This document shows positions 47,628-58,779 of a stretch of DNA of 64,000 nt, piece by piece. The DNA is taken from positions 6,606,001 to 6,670,000 of the forward strand of contig CANTUR010000066.1 of assembly GCA_947683625.1 (NCBI GenBank). The letters are read 5' to 3'. Numbering within the stretch: the stretch's first letter is position 1; every line of letters begins with the position of its first letter. The notes below the pieces were generated by a model that saw only the letters and a program-made list of their open reading frames with translations, had not been told where the DNA came from and made no database searches. Position numbers and translations under genes: made by a program. The DNA comes from Mallotus nudiflorus. Lineage: Eukaryota; Streptophyta; Magnoliopsida; Malpighiales; Euphorbiaceae.

Positions 47628-49280
47628 TTGACAAGCTCTTATGTATTTTTTGTTTTGATATTCCATGTAAATCGCGCATGGTTTGGATCTTCATGAATCC
47701 TTTCTTATTTTTTAGTCTGTTTTGCATGGTCATTTTCATTATTTTGTTTTGGATTAAAGTTTAAATATTCATAATCCCTATTTGTATAAATTCGATTTTT
47801 CAAATTAACTTGGTGTTTCTTCTTGTATGATTTTATATGTCTTAGAAGTTAATATCTTATGAATTGCAAAGAATCAAAATGATCTTGATTGTTCAATTAG
47901 TGCTTAACTCTATTCTCCTTTTTGTTTATATTTTTATATAATAATGCTTGTTTATTTTTGGTTTATTTTCCATTTATTATACTTCTACTTTGCACAAAAT
48001 GTTGTAATTCTTAATTTCTCTTATTTGATTTGAATGTATGGTTGTAAATTATTATTATTTGCTTTGTTTATAGTGGATGTTGAGACCAAATACATAAAAG
48101 AAATTAATGTGCAAACTCGGGCTTAATTATAAAATGCAATAATTATTCAATGGAAATTGCAATTTGCATGGTAATAAAGAAATAATTAAATAATTAAAGG
48201 TAATAAATCACAAAACACAAATAGAGCCCAACCACGAGGTTTGGTGGGCATTCCAAAAGCCTATATCCAGTTTTTTAACCTGATGTCTGATGATGGCTTC
48301 TGGGAACTTCTATGGAATCCAGTTGACATATAAGTGTGTCCCAACTTTCATCCGAGTGGTGACTCCACCTCCAATTAGGCTTTAAGACCTATTTCATATT
48401 TCCTAGTGGGCCTTGAGCCTTCATTAGGGATAGAGAAAGTGATCCCAATGTTTTGTATTTTATCATTTTTAATTATTTTCTTATTTCTTTTTGCATCTTT
48501 TGCATTCATTACACTTTTTGCACATGATGAGCAATTTAGTCCCGATTAACCTAATAATAATCATTATTTTACTACTTATGTTTCACTCAAACCTAGTGGT
48601 GAAATATTTGATTATTTTCACTCACGACATGTCTTTATTTACCCTTGAGTGGGGAGATGTATATGGATGTATATCATTAGTGGAATCGAAGCCTTTTTCA
48701 CTTGAGACTTAGCTCATTTAGTGACCTAGCAATTTCCTTTAGGAATTTTCCAATTGTATGTGTTTTATACCCTTTAATGGATCCTTAAAATAAAACTCAA
48801 GGCCATTACAAATGAACCTTGACAATATGGGCCTTTTACACCTATTCTTAACCCATTTTAAAATAAATGTTGTCAAAGCAAGCCTTTCATACCCATTTTG
48901 GCCCATTGAAATGGATCTTGACAAGGTAAGGCTTTGATGTCATTCTTGGCCCGTTGAAGATGGAATTTGGATTTGTTTAGAGGATTCATTACTTGTTTGC
49001 TCCATTTTGAGAGTTATCTTGCATACATCAACTTTGTTATCCCCTGATGATAATTAAAACCCAGGCAAAAAATCCTAGGACAATATACTCATCATTAAAC
49101 ACTTGTATGGGAGAAATAAGGGTAGAGGCCATCATTTTTGAAGCTTCATATTTTGTCTCTATGTTATGTATATATTAAGTATGCTTGTTTATTTTCTTGC
49201 TTTCTTTGAATAATAAAATGAACCTGCATATGATGCGTACATGTCATGCATAATTCTAACATGTGGTCTTATAGCAATAT

Positions 49281-50720
49281 AGATCCTTTGGGCTCATCTG
49301 GGTGGGTCCGATCTAGTTTAGGGCGCTTAGTAAAAAATTCAGAGATATAAATGGCAAAAGGTTTTGATCCTAAGGTTTTTAAAGCACAGTTGAAAGAGGA
49401 AGTATTCACTAAGACTTGGTTTATGATGAGAGAGATGATGGGAGAGATAACCAAGCTAATTAGAGAAAATTAGCTTACACAGCCAAGTAAACCGATTGAT
49501 TTTGATATTGAAATCTCGGTGAGAGAAAGGGAAGGAGATGATGTGACAGTATTGGCTGATCCACCAAACCGAAAGAATGTGAATCCGACTGAGAATGTGG
49601 AGCAGTTTGACTAGGCCAAGAGCATAACCAAAGCCATGACCCAAATGTAGATGATGATGAAGGAAAAGGGCAGAGATGCTCCTCTAGATTGTACTTATTT
49701 GAATCTAGATGAGGAAGATGATCTGTTACCCTAAAAATTCAAATTCCCTGACATGAAAAAGTATTTTGGAACCGAAGACCCTTATTTGCACTTAAAGCAA
49801 TACATGACTTACATGAAAGCCATGGAATTGACTAAAGCCTAGATAGTCAAAAAGTTCCTTATGTCATTGGAAGGTGCACCAATCCATTGGTATTACGCTT
49901 TAGAACCACACATCCAGTTCAATTAAAAAGAACTATGCGCTATATTTGTTAAACAGTATGACCTCAATGTTTAGTTAGAGGTATCTTTGAGGGATCTGTA
50001 GAATACTAAGTAGAGGTTTAACTAATCTTTCATTGATTATTTGACTCGCTAACTGGAGAAGCTATCTCAAATGATGTATAGGCCTGTTAAGTTAGACCAA
50101 CTGATGCTGGTAATGGAAGGGTGTGTCCCGATGTTGTCCAAGAAATTAAGGGATTTAGGAATCCAAAACTTTGAAGAACTGTATAAATTTAAGGTTTAGA
50201 AATAGTCAAATTTAGCCCAGGAGAAGAGGTTCTTTGGGGGAAGATCTGGGGGTAAGGATGGAGCAGGCTCGAGCAATAATGTGCAAATCAATACCATCAA
50301 ACTACTAAGCAACAGTTTACAGATTAATGCTATTAGGCAACCTTGAAGATTCTTAAATTTGGGGTGGCCTCTTTCTAAAGTCCTCAAGATGTTGATCAAG
50401 AAGAATCTTTTATGACCCTTACCTTCACAGTAACCTTTGCCAGGTACCAACCCAAAGCTTTTTTTATAAATTCCACCAAACTATCGGATATGACACTAAT
50501 AGTTGTACCCGATTGAGGCATAAAATCCAAGACTTAATCAATGCAAGTAAAATCAATAACCCTAAGATAAGAAAGCCAAACACCTAGAACAACCCTCTAC
50601 CCAATTACTAAAATGTACCACCACTCAACGCACCCATATTAATGATCAACACCATCCTAAAAGAAGAGCAAGACTTGAATTCTTTTAACAACACCTCTAG
50701 CTGATTAAAACTTGAACCTG
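49281..50720 (+). pseudogene. Ogre-like element: gag
   Basis: With frequent in-frame stops one frame reads a plant Ogre/Tat Gag: KFKFPDMKKYFGTEDPYLHL, KQYMTYMKAMELTKA, LMSLEGAPIHWYYALEP, FVKQYDLNV, YRPVKLDQLMLVMEGCVPML and SKKLRDLGIQNFEELYKF. It packages the element RNA in active family members. Lys, Gln and Trp codons are often replaced by TAG/TAA, the pattern expected of old G-to-A and C-to-T decay. Confidence 0.75.
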
Positions 50721-51149
50721 AACCAAAAGACTTGAACCAAAATAAATAATCTATAGAGCTTACTATGCATGTCTTGGATATTTGAGCTCTGATGATAAGG
50801 ATAAAGGGTGAGTTGATTTATGGGATAAGGAGCAAAGTAGATTAGGCCAGTCTGTAAGGAAGGTCTGGGAGAAAAGAGAAGAAGCCAAAACTACTAAGCT
50901 TGAACCAAAAAATATAAAGAATTTGAGAAAAGGGAAGAATTGAAGGGAGATGGGGAAACAATCGTCAGTGTTTGGGAGCTACTTATGCATTCTAGAGACC
51001 ACCGGGAAGCATTAGTTCTGGCTGTGGACCAAAAAAAGATCTCCATAAGATGTACTCTCGAGCAGATGATTAATTCATTGATAGAAACCCCCCAGGGCAC
51101 CATAATATTTTTTTTATGATGATTTACCCTTGGAAGGAAGGGATCACTA

Positions 51150-51795
51150 TAAATCCTTATTCATCAAGGTTGAGGTAAAAGGAAAGATGACCTATTATGT
51201 TATAACATAAAAGGAAGATAACGGTTCTGCCATTAACATATATCCATTGAAGATTCTACTAAACTTGGGGTTAACTATGGAAAATTTAAAGCCTTATGAG
51301 GTAATTGTCAAGGCCTATGATGATACGAAGAGGGCTGTTGAGGGGATGTTTAAAGCTTTGGTCAGGACAGGACCTATCAAGACCTGGGTCGACTTGCACG
51401 TAATTAATATTCCTGTGACATTTTCTATTCTATTGGGAAGGCCATGGTTTTATCCCTTAGGTGGTGTGCCCTCCACTATACATCAAAAAATTAAGTTCTC
51501 GCATGAAGGTAAGCTTGTCACCATCTTTGTTGGAACTGAAGCTATTGTCGCTACTCTGAAGTTAGCTCCCAAAGAAATCCCCATAAGTCTAAGTTTTAAG
51601 GTTTGCATAATTTATGAAGATGAGATATATGAGAGGGTTCTTAACATAATGCACAAAATGAAATTCATGCCTGGCATGGGATTGGGAAAGAACCAAAGCA
51701 GACCCTTAGAATTTATGGAGCACAACGTACCTATTTTAAAGCAAGGGGTAGGATTCAAGGGGACTAATGATTCTGAGGAAGAGATTGACATATAG
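51150..51795 (+). pseudogene. Ogre-like element: aspartic protease end and G-patch domain
   Basis: A clean 182-codon frame (51247-51795) holds the retroviral-type protease C-terminal half (KPYEVIVKAYDDTKRAVEGM, FSILLGRPWFYPLGGVPSTI, HQKIKFSHEGKLV). A G-patch follows (MKFMPGMGLGKNQSRPLEF, GVGFKGTNDSE). A G-patch between protease and RT is a known feature of Ogre-type Tat elements and of some retroviruses, where it binds nucleic acid. The N-terminal catalytic half is not clearly readable. Confidence 0.8.
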
Positions 51796-52083
51796 GATTA
51801 GCTCAAGAAGAAAGAGGAACAGGTTGTGGTCAAGAGAAAGGCTTTATGGAAAACTTTTATGAGGGAAGGCACTAAACATCCATAAAATGGGGCTTTGGAA
51901 CCTATGGTGATGGCTGGAGAAGTGATCCCAATATTTGAAATCTTTTCTGAGTTTGTGAACTTTCCTATGGAGAAAGCTGCTATTAAGGAAGTTCCTATGG
52001 AAGAGCTAATACTAGCTGAGGAAGAGTTTGAGGAGAACATAGTTGCACTAGAGATGAAGGACATTGATGATTAGAATAAGGAG

Positions 52084-52410
52084 TTGGATTTCGAAGCCTA
52101 TATCCTTAATTCCATCATGGATGTCTTTTATGATGATTTTGATATTTCTTTTACTACCTTATTTGAAATTGATATTTTATTCTTTTTAAAAGTGAATGCA
52201 ATAAAGTCTAAGTTTGCTTATTTGTGTGATGTGTTTCCTAATGGTTATTCTGGTTGTGATGATCATTTCATGCATATGTTTGACATTAATTCCACACAAA
52301 TTGAAACATTTAATTTAGGCATAAATGATAACCCTAAAAATATATTGCTTGCTTCTAATTTAACTCATAATGAGAGAGAAAAAATGAAAGAGACATTAAC
52401 AAAAAGATAG
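52084..52410 (+). pseudogene. Ogre-like element: linker between G-patch and RT
   Basis: A 108-codon open stretch with an acidic, Phe/Asp-rich composition (DFEAYILNSIMDVFYDDFDI, CDDHFMHMFDINSTQIETFN). It has no known domain. A related sequence recurs at about 60650-60800 in the next element, so it is a real part of this family. Confidence 0.6.
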
Positions 52411-52599
52411 AAAGTATTTTTTTAGGGCTATAAGGATATACTTAGGATGAATAGGGAGATCTTTGAACACAAAATCCCTATATATCTTTACATATCATCG
52501 GTAAATAGAAGAAGAGGAGGTTGAGGCTAAAATGGGCTCTTTTGGTTAAAGAAGAAGACAAGAAGTAGCAAAACTCAAAGTTCCTAGAGGTAGTGGAGG

Positions 52600-53160
52600 A
52601 CACCTAATGGTTAACAGACATAGTCTCAGTCCCCAAGAAAGATGGGAGGCTCAGAATGTGTGTAGACTACCGAGATCTAAACAAGGCTTGCTTGAAAAAT
52701 AATTTCCCACTACCACACATCGACACATTAGTCGATAGTGCGACTTCCAATGCAATGTACTCTTTTATGGATGGGTTCTCAAGGTACAACCAAATCATGA
52801 TGGTAATAATAGATAAACTGAAGACATCTTTCACCACTGAGTGGGGCATCTATTGCTATCTGGTGTTGCATTTGGACTAAAAAATGCAAGAGCTACTTAT
52901 CAGAGAATAACGACTGGTCTATTACATGATATGATCCATTAGAGATAGAAGTGTATGTAGATAATATGATATTGAAGTCTGTAACTAAAGAAGGGCACTT
53001 TGAGGATTTAGACAAGAACCTAGCAAGGGCAGAAAAGTACAACCTCAGACTAAATCCAAGAAGTGTGTTTTCGAGTAATGTTTGGGAAGCTACTGGGGCA
53101 CATAATCAATCAAAGGGGAATAGAGGTAGATTTGGATAAGGTCAAGGTGATTAGAGAAAT
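52600..53160 (+). pseudogene. Ogre-like element: reverse transcriptase
   Basis: The intact stretch from 52656 reads MCVDYRDLNKACLKNNFPLP, HIDTLVDSATSNAMYSFMDG, FSRYNQI and FTTEWGIYCY. The catalytic box appears at about 52954 as VYVDNM, with Asn in place of the second Asp, then LRLNPRSVF. A frame change lies between the two parts. RT activity would be lost. Confidence 0.85.
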
Positions 53161-54210
53161 GCTCGCACTGAAGAATGAAAAAGAAGTTAAAGGATTAGAT
53201 TATTGCAATATATTAGTAGGTTTATAGCTAAGTTAACTACTATTTACAAGCCAATGTTTAAACTTCTAAAGAAGAATCAGCCTGTAATTTAGGATAATAA
53301 ATATCGATAATCTTTTGAAACTAGTAAGAACTATTTGCTGAATCCTTTAGTCTTACAACCACCAAAGCTAGGTAAGCCCTTAATCCTCTACCTGGCTATT
53401 AAGAAGGATACAATAGGAGCAATGTTAGCTCAAGAGAATGAAGGGAAAGTTGAACATGTAGTGTATTACTTGAGTAAGAAGCTCTTGCAGTATAAAGCCA
53501 ATTACAGTCTTATAAAGAAAATATGTCTAGCTATAATTTGGGTGATGAAGAAGCTTTAGTATTACTTCTAGTCTTATAGAGTATAGGTGATTTCTAAACA
53601 TGATCCCCTCAAGTACCTTCAACAAACTACTTTGCTCACAGGAAAGCTAGCCAGATGGTTGTACTACTCATTGAATTTGACACAGATTATGTGGTGAAGA
53701 AAGTAGTAAAAGGGAGGGCGGTGGCAAACTTTTTGGCTCAGAATCTAGTAGTTGATGAACAAGAATGGAAACTGGAATTTCCTGATGAACAACTAGGGGA
53801 AATAGAGGTATAAGGATGGAAAATGTACTTTGATGGAGTTGTCAATAATAAAGGGGCTGGTGTTGGTGTAATCCTGATCACGTCAGAAGGAGAGATAATT
53901 CCAATAGTGAAAAAACTTGAATTCAAGGTAACAAACAATCAAGTAGAATACGAGGCTTGCATCTTTGATTTGGAAGCACTACGTAGTGTGAGGGCAGAGA
54001 ATGTTATGGTGTATAGGGATTCTATGTTGGTTGTGAAATAGGCTTTTAATGATTAGGAAGTAAATGAAGCCATGTTGCATCTGTATTAGGATTATTTAGC
54101 TATTGTTTCATTGCCCTTTACTTAGCACAAATTTATTCATCTACTGAGAGAAGAGAACCAGATAGCTAATGCCCTAGCTACTTTGGCTTTTATATGAGAA
54201 AGTGGAAAAC
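53161..54210 (+). pseudogene. Ogre-like element: tandem RNase H domains
   Basis: First RNase H: KPLILYLAIKKDTIGAMLAQ, VEHVVYYLSKKLLQYKANYS (53335-53559). Second RNase H: WKMYFDGVVNNKGAGVGVIL, EFKVTNNQVEYEACIFDLEA and a MVYRDSMLVV motif (about 53818-54041), then NALATLA-like ANALATLAF. This doubled arrangement supports the Tat/Ogre placement. Confidence 0.8.
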
Positions 54211-54289
54211 AAATAGAGGTTAAGCCTCTAATATTAGCAAAGTCCTAAAACCCTTACTATGAAGAAATATGGGTAATGTTGGTGGATGC

Positions 54290-55543
54290 CACTGAGAGGC
54301 TTTAGTTTTACGAATTGCAGCGATACTTGGAAATGGGATAGTCCTCTTAGGATATTGATAAGAAAGAGAGGATGTCTCTATAAATTTTGTTCCGATAGTT
54401 TATTAGCTATAACGGAATGCTATACAAGAGAATGTCGACTGGAGTTCACCTAAGATGTGTTAATAAAGATGAATCTCAAAAACTTATGGAAGTGATCCAT
54501 GAAGGAGTGTGTGCATCACATATGAATGGGATGGTCCTAGTAAAGAAAATAGCTCGTCAAGTTTATTTCTAGATTACCATGGAAACATATTACATCAAGT
54601 TTGTAAAGAGCTACCATAACTGCTAAGCTTATGGGGATGTGAGCCATTTGTCGTCTATGGAGCTCTAAGGAATGACTTCTCCTTAGCCATTTGGAGTTGT
54701 GGGGAATTGATATCATAAGGCCAAAAGCACGGAACAGTCATCAATAAATTGTCATGGTAATAGAGTATTTCTCCAAATGGGTTGAGGTTGAGTCCTATAC
54801 TACTATCGGCTCGAAGCAAATGTTGAGGTTCATCAAGAAGAATATAATTTTTAGATATAGGTTGTCATATCATATTGTTATTGATAATGGTGTTCAATTT
54901 TAGGAAGAGATAGCTGCACTATTAAGAGACTTCAAAATCGAGCATCATAGTTCATCTCTGTACAAGGCATAGGCAAATGGGCAGTGGAAGTTGCAAACAA
55001 GAATGTAAAGAAGATCATGGCTAAGATGATATAGATTTATTGGGATTGGGCAAATTACTTACAGTTTACATTATGGGGATATAGAATAATGGCCATAATG
55101 TCAACTAGGGTCACTCTGTATTCCTTAGTATATGGATGTGAAGCTATGTTACCGGTGGAAGTCGAGATCTGATTGCTAAGGGGTCTTCTAGAGTCTAAAA
55201 TCCCTGAGTACCAATGAGTGGAGAGTCGACTGGCATAACTAACATTGCCAGATAAGAAAAGGATGAAAGCTATGTACCACTCCCATCAGTATTAAAAAGG
55301 ATAGCTCAAGCTTATAATAAGAGAATCAAGCCAGGAAAGATCAAAGAGGGGGATTTAGTGTTAAAGCTTACAAGGTCGATCATGACTAATCCATGTGGAA
55401 AGTTCAAGTCGACTTAGGAAGGCCCGTATGTGGTGAAAAAGTTATTTTTCAAGGGTACTAATATCCTATTTGACATAAAAAGGAACAAATTCAGAGAGTC
55501 CATCAACCTAGACAAGCTCAAGAAGTATTTTCTATAACAGTCT
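54290..55543 (+). pseudogene. Ogre-like element: integrase
   Basis: The zinc finger (HEGVCASHMNG near 54495, then YHNC with the first Cys replaced by Tyr), the core (YFSKWVEVESYT-like near 54765; HIVIDNGVQF near 54880) and the C-terminal region (RIKPGKIKEGDLVLKL, EGPYVVKKLFFKGT, NLDKLKKYFL) are all recognisable. The polyprotein ends at about 55539. Stops and small shifts occur throughout. Confidence 0.75.
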
Positions 55544-55919
55544 CGCTAGGGAGAAAACCTTAAAAGAGGTTGTCTAGGAAAAAGTTAGAGATGAAAATTA
55601 TAAAGAATTAAAATGTCCTACGGATTAAAAACCTCAAAAGAGGTAGTGTAGGCAAAAGTTAAGGACATGTCAAAAGAAGAGAGAGATAAGAATAGTTAGT
55701 TGGAAAACTTGCAAAGGTAAGCCAACTAATGACATAAGATATGTTAGAGGCAAAATGTACTTTCATATTGTGCTTAAGTTAAGTGGAATAGATTTCTTTG
55801 ATTACTGTTAAACATTACATTAAGTATCTATTACAAACTATTTAAGTAGAAAGGAAAACTCTATTTAATAAAAGAGAAATGATGACTTAATTTATGAACT
55901 AATTTTTTTTTCTCCTCTT

Positions 55920-57152
55920 GTTTTGAGCATCTAATATTTGCAACTCTTTTGTTCTTTTATTTCTAATAAACTCATTTTTTTGTTATTACAATTAAATCCA
56001 TGCCTTGTAATGATCATCGATGGTTGGATCTCTATTGTAGTCTATGTTCCTCTTAATGATCTTGTAGCGCCAAGTAGCCACTAAGTTATCTAAGAAGTTT
56101 TAGGAGAGGGGTCTTGGCTCGAACTCATGCACTAACTCCACTATTAGTTACTTTTGTCTATATTGGTGACAGAGACGGGCATGATTATAGAAGGTGTAAA
56201 AATGAAGCTAGTGACCTATACATAGTAAGTGTAAGACCAAATAGTGATATACTGCAACCTCCACTATGGGCACATCAACCGAATTAGAGTATTGGGGAAT
56301 GTTAATTGCCAGCTCTGGACGTCTTCTGGTATGAGATGCAGCTTTTTAGTTCAGTAATGCTTGGCTCTATAACATGCTAGGTGTTAGGGAGGTTTGAGTA
56401 ATCTCAATTTCTTGTAGAACCACAACTATAAGAAGTAACAAGTGAGTGAAAGTGTTAGCAAATCAGAGAATAATGTCAAAAAAGAAGAAGCTCACCTCTA
56501 ATAAAAATGAATTTCTAGAGGAACTGCTTAGTCTCAATAAGGTTGTCTAACTTGATGATGGTTTTTGCTAGAATAAAAGGGAAAGGGTTGAGTCTTATCT
56601 CCACTTGGTCTAGGTTGAGTCCTCTTTCCACTTGGTCCAGAATATGGAGGACTTTCGAGTCGTAATGTTTGAAAAGGGAAATGAATAAGAATTGAGTGTA
56701 CAAATAAAGGGCCATCATTCTGGGCCAATAGACTTCTCCCCTGTCTATGTTTGTGACACCTTTGAGAAAGGGTTCTAGTGTGATCTCTGAGCCAAGAATG
56801 TAGTGAGATGAAGATTGGGTGGAAGGTTGAATAGCTGGGCCATTTGGTTTTGGGCAAATCTGAGACTAGAATTTCAAGTGTAGGGATCGTGAGTTGACAA
56901 ATGGAATCTATTTGGCAACCTAGAAGGGCTTCAAACTCCTCTAGTAGAGGGCATAGTTCCACTATGTTAAACTAAAAGAATTGTTTTTGAGGATCCCAAA
57001 ATTGGGCTATAACATGGAGGAAAGGGAAATTAACTCTCCTACAATGTAAAGATCTAAGGACCGAGAGGTGGAATGGCCCTAATTCGGCCTATGATCTGTT
57101 ATCTAAGCTTTTTAATATTGGTTGTAATAGTTTGAGGCCTTTTTCAGTCATA
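55920..57152 (-). pseudogene. Antisense ORF of the Ogre-like element
   Basis: Opposite to pol and beyond its end, a frame begins at 57152 (MTEKGLKLLQPILKSL) and continues through two stops into ELCPLLEEFEALLGCQIDSI (about 56960-56900) and HRQGRSLLAQNDGPLFVHSI. The 'CPT-EEYEALLG' pattern is that of the plant domain I recall as DUF7745, found in antisense ORFs linked to gypsy elements. It differs from the antisense ORF at 22.8 kb. Its end is hard to place because downstream sequence is heavily shifted. Function is unknown. Confidence 0.6.
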
Positions 57153-57268
57153 ATTCCAAGCTTTTAGAGATATCCATGGAGAGAAAATGGGTTTGGGTCG
57201 AAAATATCTAGAAATGGGGTTGAATATGGAAAGTTGGGATTTTAAAGAGGATAAATTGACCTGGCATT

Positions 57269-57384
57269 GAGGCGATCGCCTCATTGAAGAGGCACCACCT
57301 TAGCATGAAGAGTTGATCACCTCTTCAATAGAAGGCCATAAAGTGATCGCCTCTCCAATATAAGGCCATGAGGTGATGGACTCT
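57269..57384. repeat. Palindrome cluster 3
   Basis: Perfect 14-bp palindrome GAGGCGATCGCCTC at 57269-57282, followed by GAGTTGATCACCTC, AGTGATCGCCTC and GAGGTGATGGACTC variants. It lies just upstream of the antisense ORF start. Confidence 0.85.
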
Positions 57385-58122
57385 TTAGTAGTGGATGGTC
57401 AAAAGCTTCTGATGAGATTACGCAATCTTAGCTTATAAATAAGAACTTAGTAGCTTAAAAGAACATTAGTGTAATCATTGGTGCCAAATTGTATGAGGAA
57501 AATAAAATTAATTAAAACAAAATTTTAATTCTATAAACATCCAGCCAACAAGAGTAAAAATTTACAAGTATTAGAATTAAGCAGGTAAAAATTGAAATAG
57601 CAAGAAAAAAGAATAGTTTATGGGCCCTAATCTATCAAGTATCCTCATTGTCATTGTCCTCTTTTATCTGAAGGACTTCAATTTGGTACTCGAGGGTGGC
57701 AATGTTTACCTAGCTAGCCTCATCACGATCATATACAAACAGACCATAAGTTAGTAAATCATATGAACATGTAGACACATAGATGTAAGAGAGATTGTTA
57801 CCTTCCACTACTGGGTAATGTCCATTATATAGTCCTTTTGAGCCTCGATCTTCTAGTATATGTATAGGCCTTGATCTAAAGAAATCTGCATTATTAAAAG
57901 AATATTAGGAGTAACAAATATGGTAAGAATGATTTAGGAGGCAGGTTAAAAGCAAACTCACGTGAGTAGCATCCTTGGGAGTACACGCAGGCATGATGTC
58001 CTTGTCTAGGGTGAGGAACTGGCGAAATAACTGTCTAGGAGGGACCTAACAACAAGCCAAGGGATCAGGGGTGTGAACAAAGCTGGCAGCAATGAACTGA
58101 GGGCTAGAGGCGGCAGGGGGTT
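57385..58122. other. Non-coding region before the second Ogre-like LTR
   Basis: No clear gene. A minus-strand acidic stretch (YQIEVLQIKEDNDNED near 57660-57710) may be part of a second antisense reading, but I cannot place it in a family. It ends with the purine-rich GGCGGCAGGGGG at about 58107-58119. Confidence 0.35.
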
Positions 58123-58760
58123 TGTAAGCACCCAATTTCAAAATGCAATTGTGCATGAATGTGATGAAAGCCTTTATGATGACAATTTAATAAAAAATTC
58201 ACCTATAGTGTTAAGTTTTACAATTTTAAGGACCAAATTGCAACATTTTTTAGGTTTAATTATAAAAAACTGACCTTTACAAGGGTATATTTGGAAATGT
58301 GCAACCAGTATTATGTAATGCCAATTGGCATTACACAATGCTGGTTGACATTTTAGAATGCCAAGGCACTAAAAAATTCAGTAAAAATCTTTTTTCTCAC
58401 TATGATTAGTCCAAATTTAATTTATAAATAAATTGATTTGAGTATTTATCTATAGGCTTCGGTCTAGTACATGTCTCTTATGCGTATAATCTTCTTTTTT
58501 AAAATTAAAATTCTTATGCACGTATGTTCTTGATATCCCCTATTGATATTAAGGCCAAGACAAAAAGTCCTAGGACAAGAGACTTGCCATTAAATATGTG
58601 TGTAGGAGGAATAAGGTTGGAAGGATGTATATACACTTGACTTGTTTGACTTGTTACTTATTGCATAGCACGTGCATCATGCATACATGCATCATACTAA
58701 CACTTTTTTTGTTAGCCATCATAGATTCATCTAGGTCTTCTTATGTTTAGAGTCGAAAAG
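58123..58760 (+). repeat. LTR start and leader of a second Ogre-like element
   Basis: TGTAAGCACCCAATTT follows a G-rich polypurine-like run, typical of an Ogre LTR start. The region includes a 40-bp palindrome (58305-58344) and then the leader block shared with the first element (CCTAGGACAAGAGACT, TTAAATATGTGTGTAGGAG, about 58540-58620). It is much shorter than the equivalent interval at 46.5-49.3 kb, so part is probably deleted. Confidence 0.5.
58305..58344. repeat. 40-bp near-perfect palindrome
   Basis: The core GTAATGCCAATTGGCATTAC (58315-58334) is a perfect palindrome. The arms extend to 20 bp each with 18 of 20 matches. Confidence 0.9.
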
Positions 58761-58779
58761 GTGGCAGACTAGTAAGAAC

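Larger units (their letters stand above)
46550..49280 (+). repeat. 5' LTR and leader of an Ogre-like gypsy element
   Basis: It starts TGTAGACACTCGG, like the TGTAGACACC starts of Ogre-type LTRs, and runs to the gag start. It contains two palindrome clusters (46785-46868 and 47553-47627), a purine-rich segment (47030-47230) and near its end a block (about 49031-49120: CCTAGGACAAT, CATTAAACACTTGTATGGGA) that recurs at about 58540-58620. I cannot set the LTR/leader boundary because no matching 3' LTR was recognised. Confidence 0.5.
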
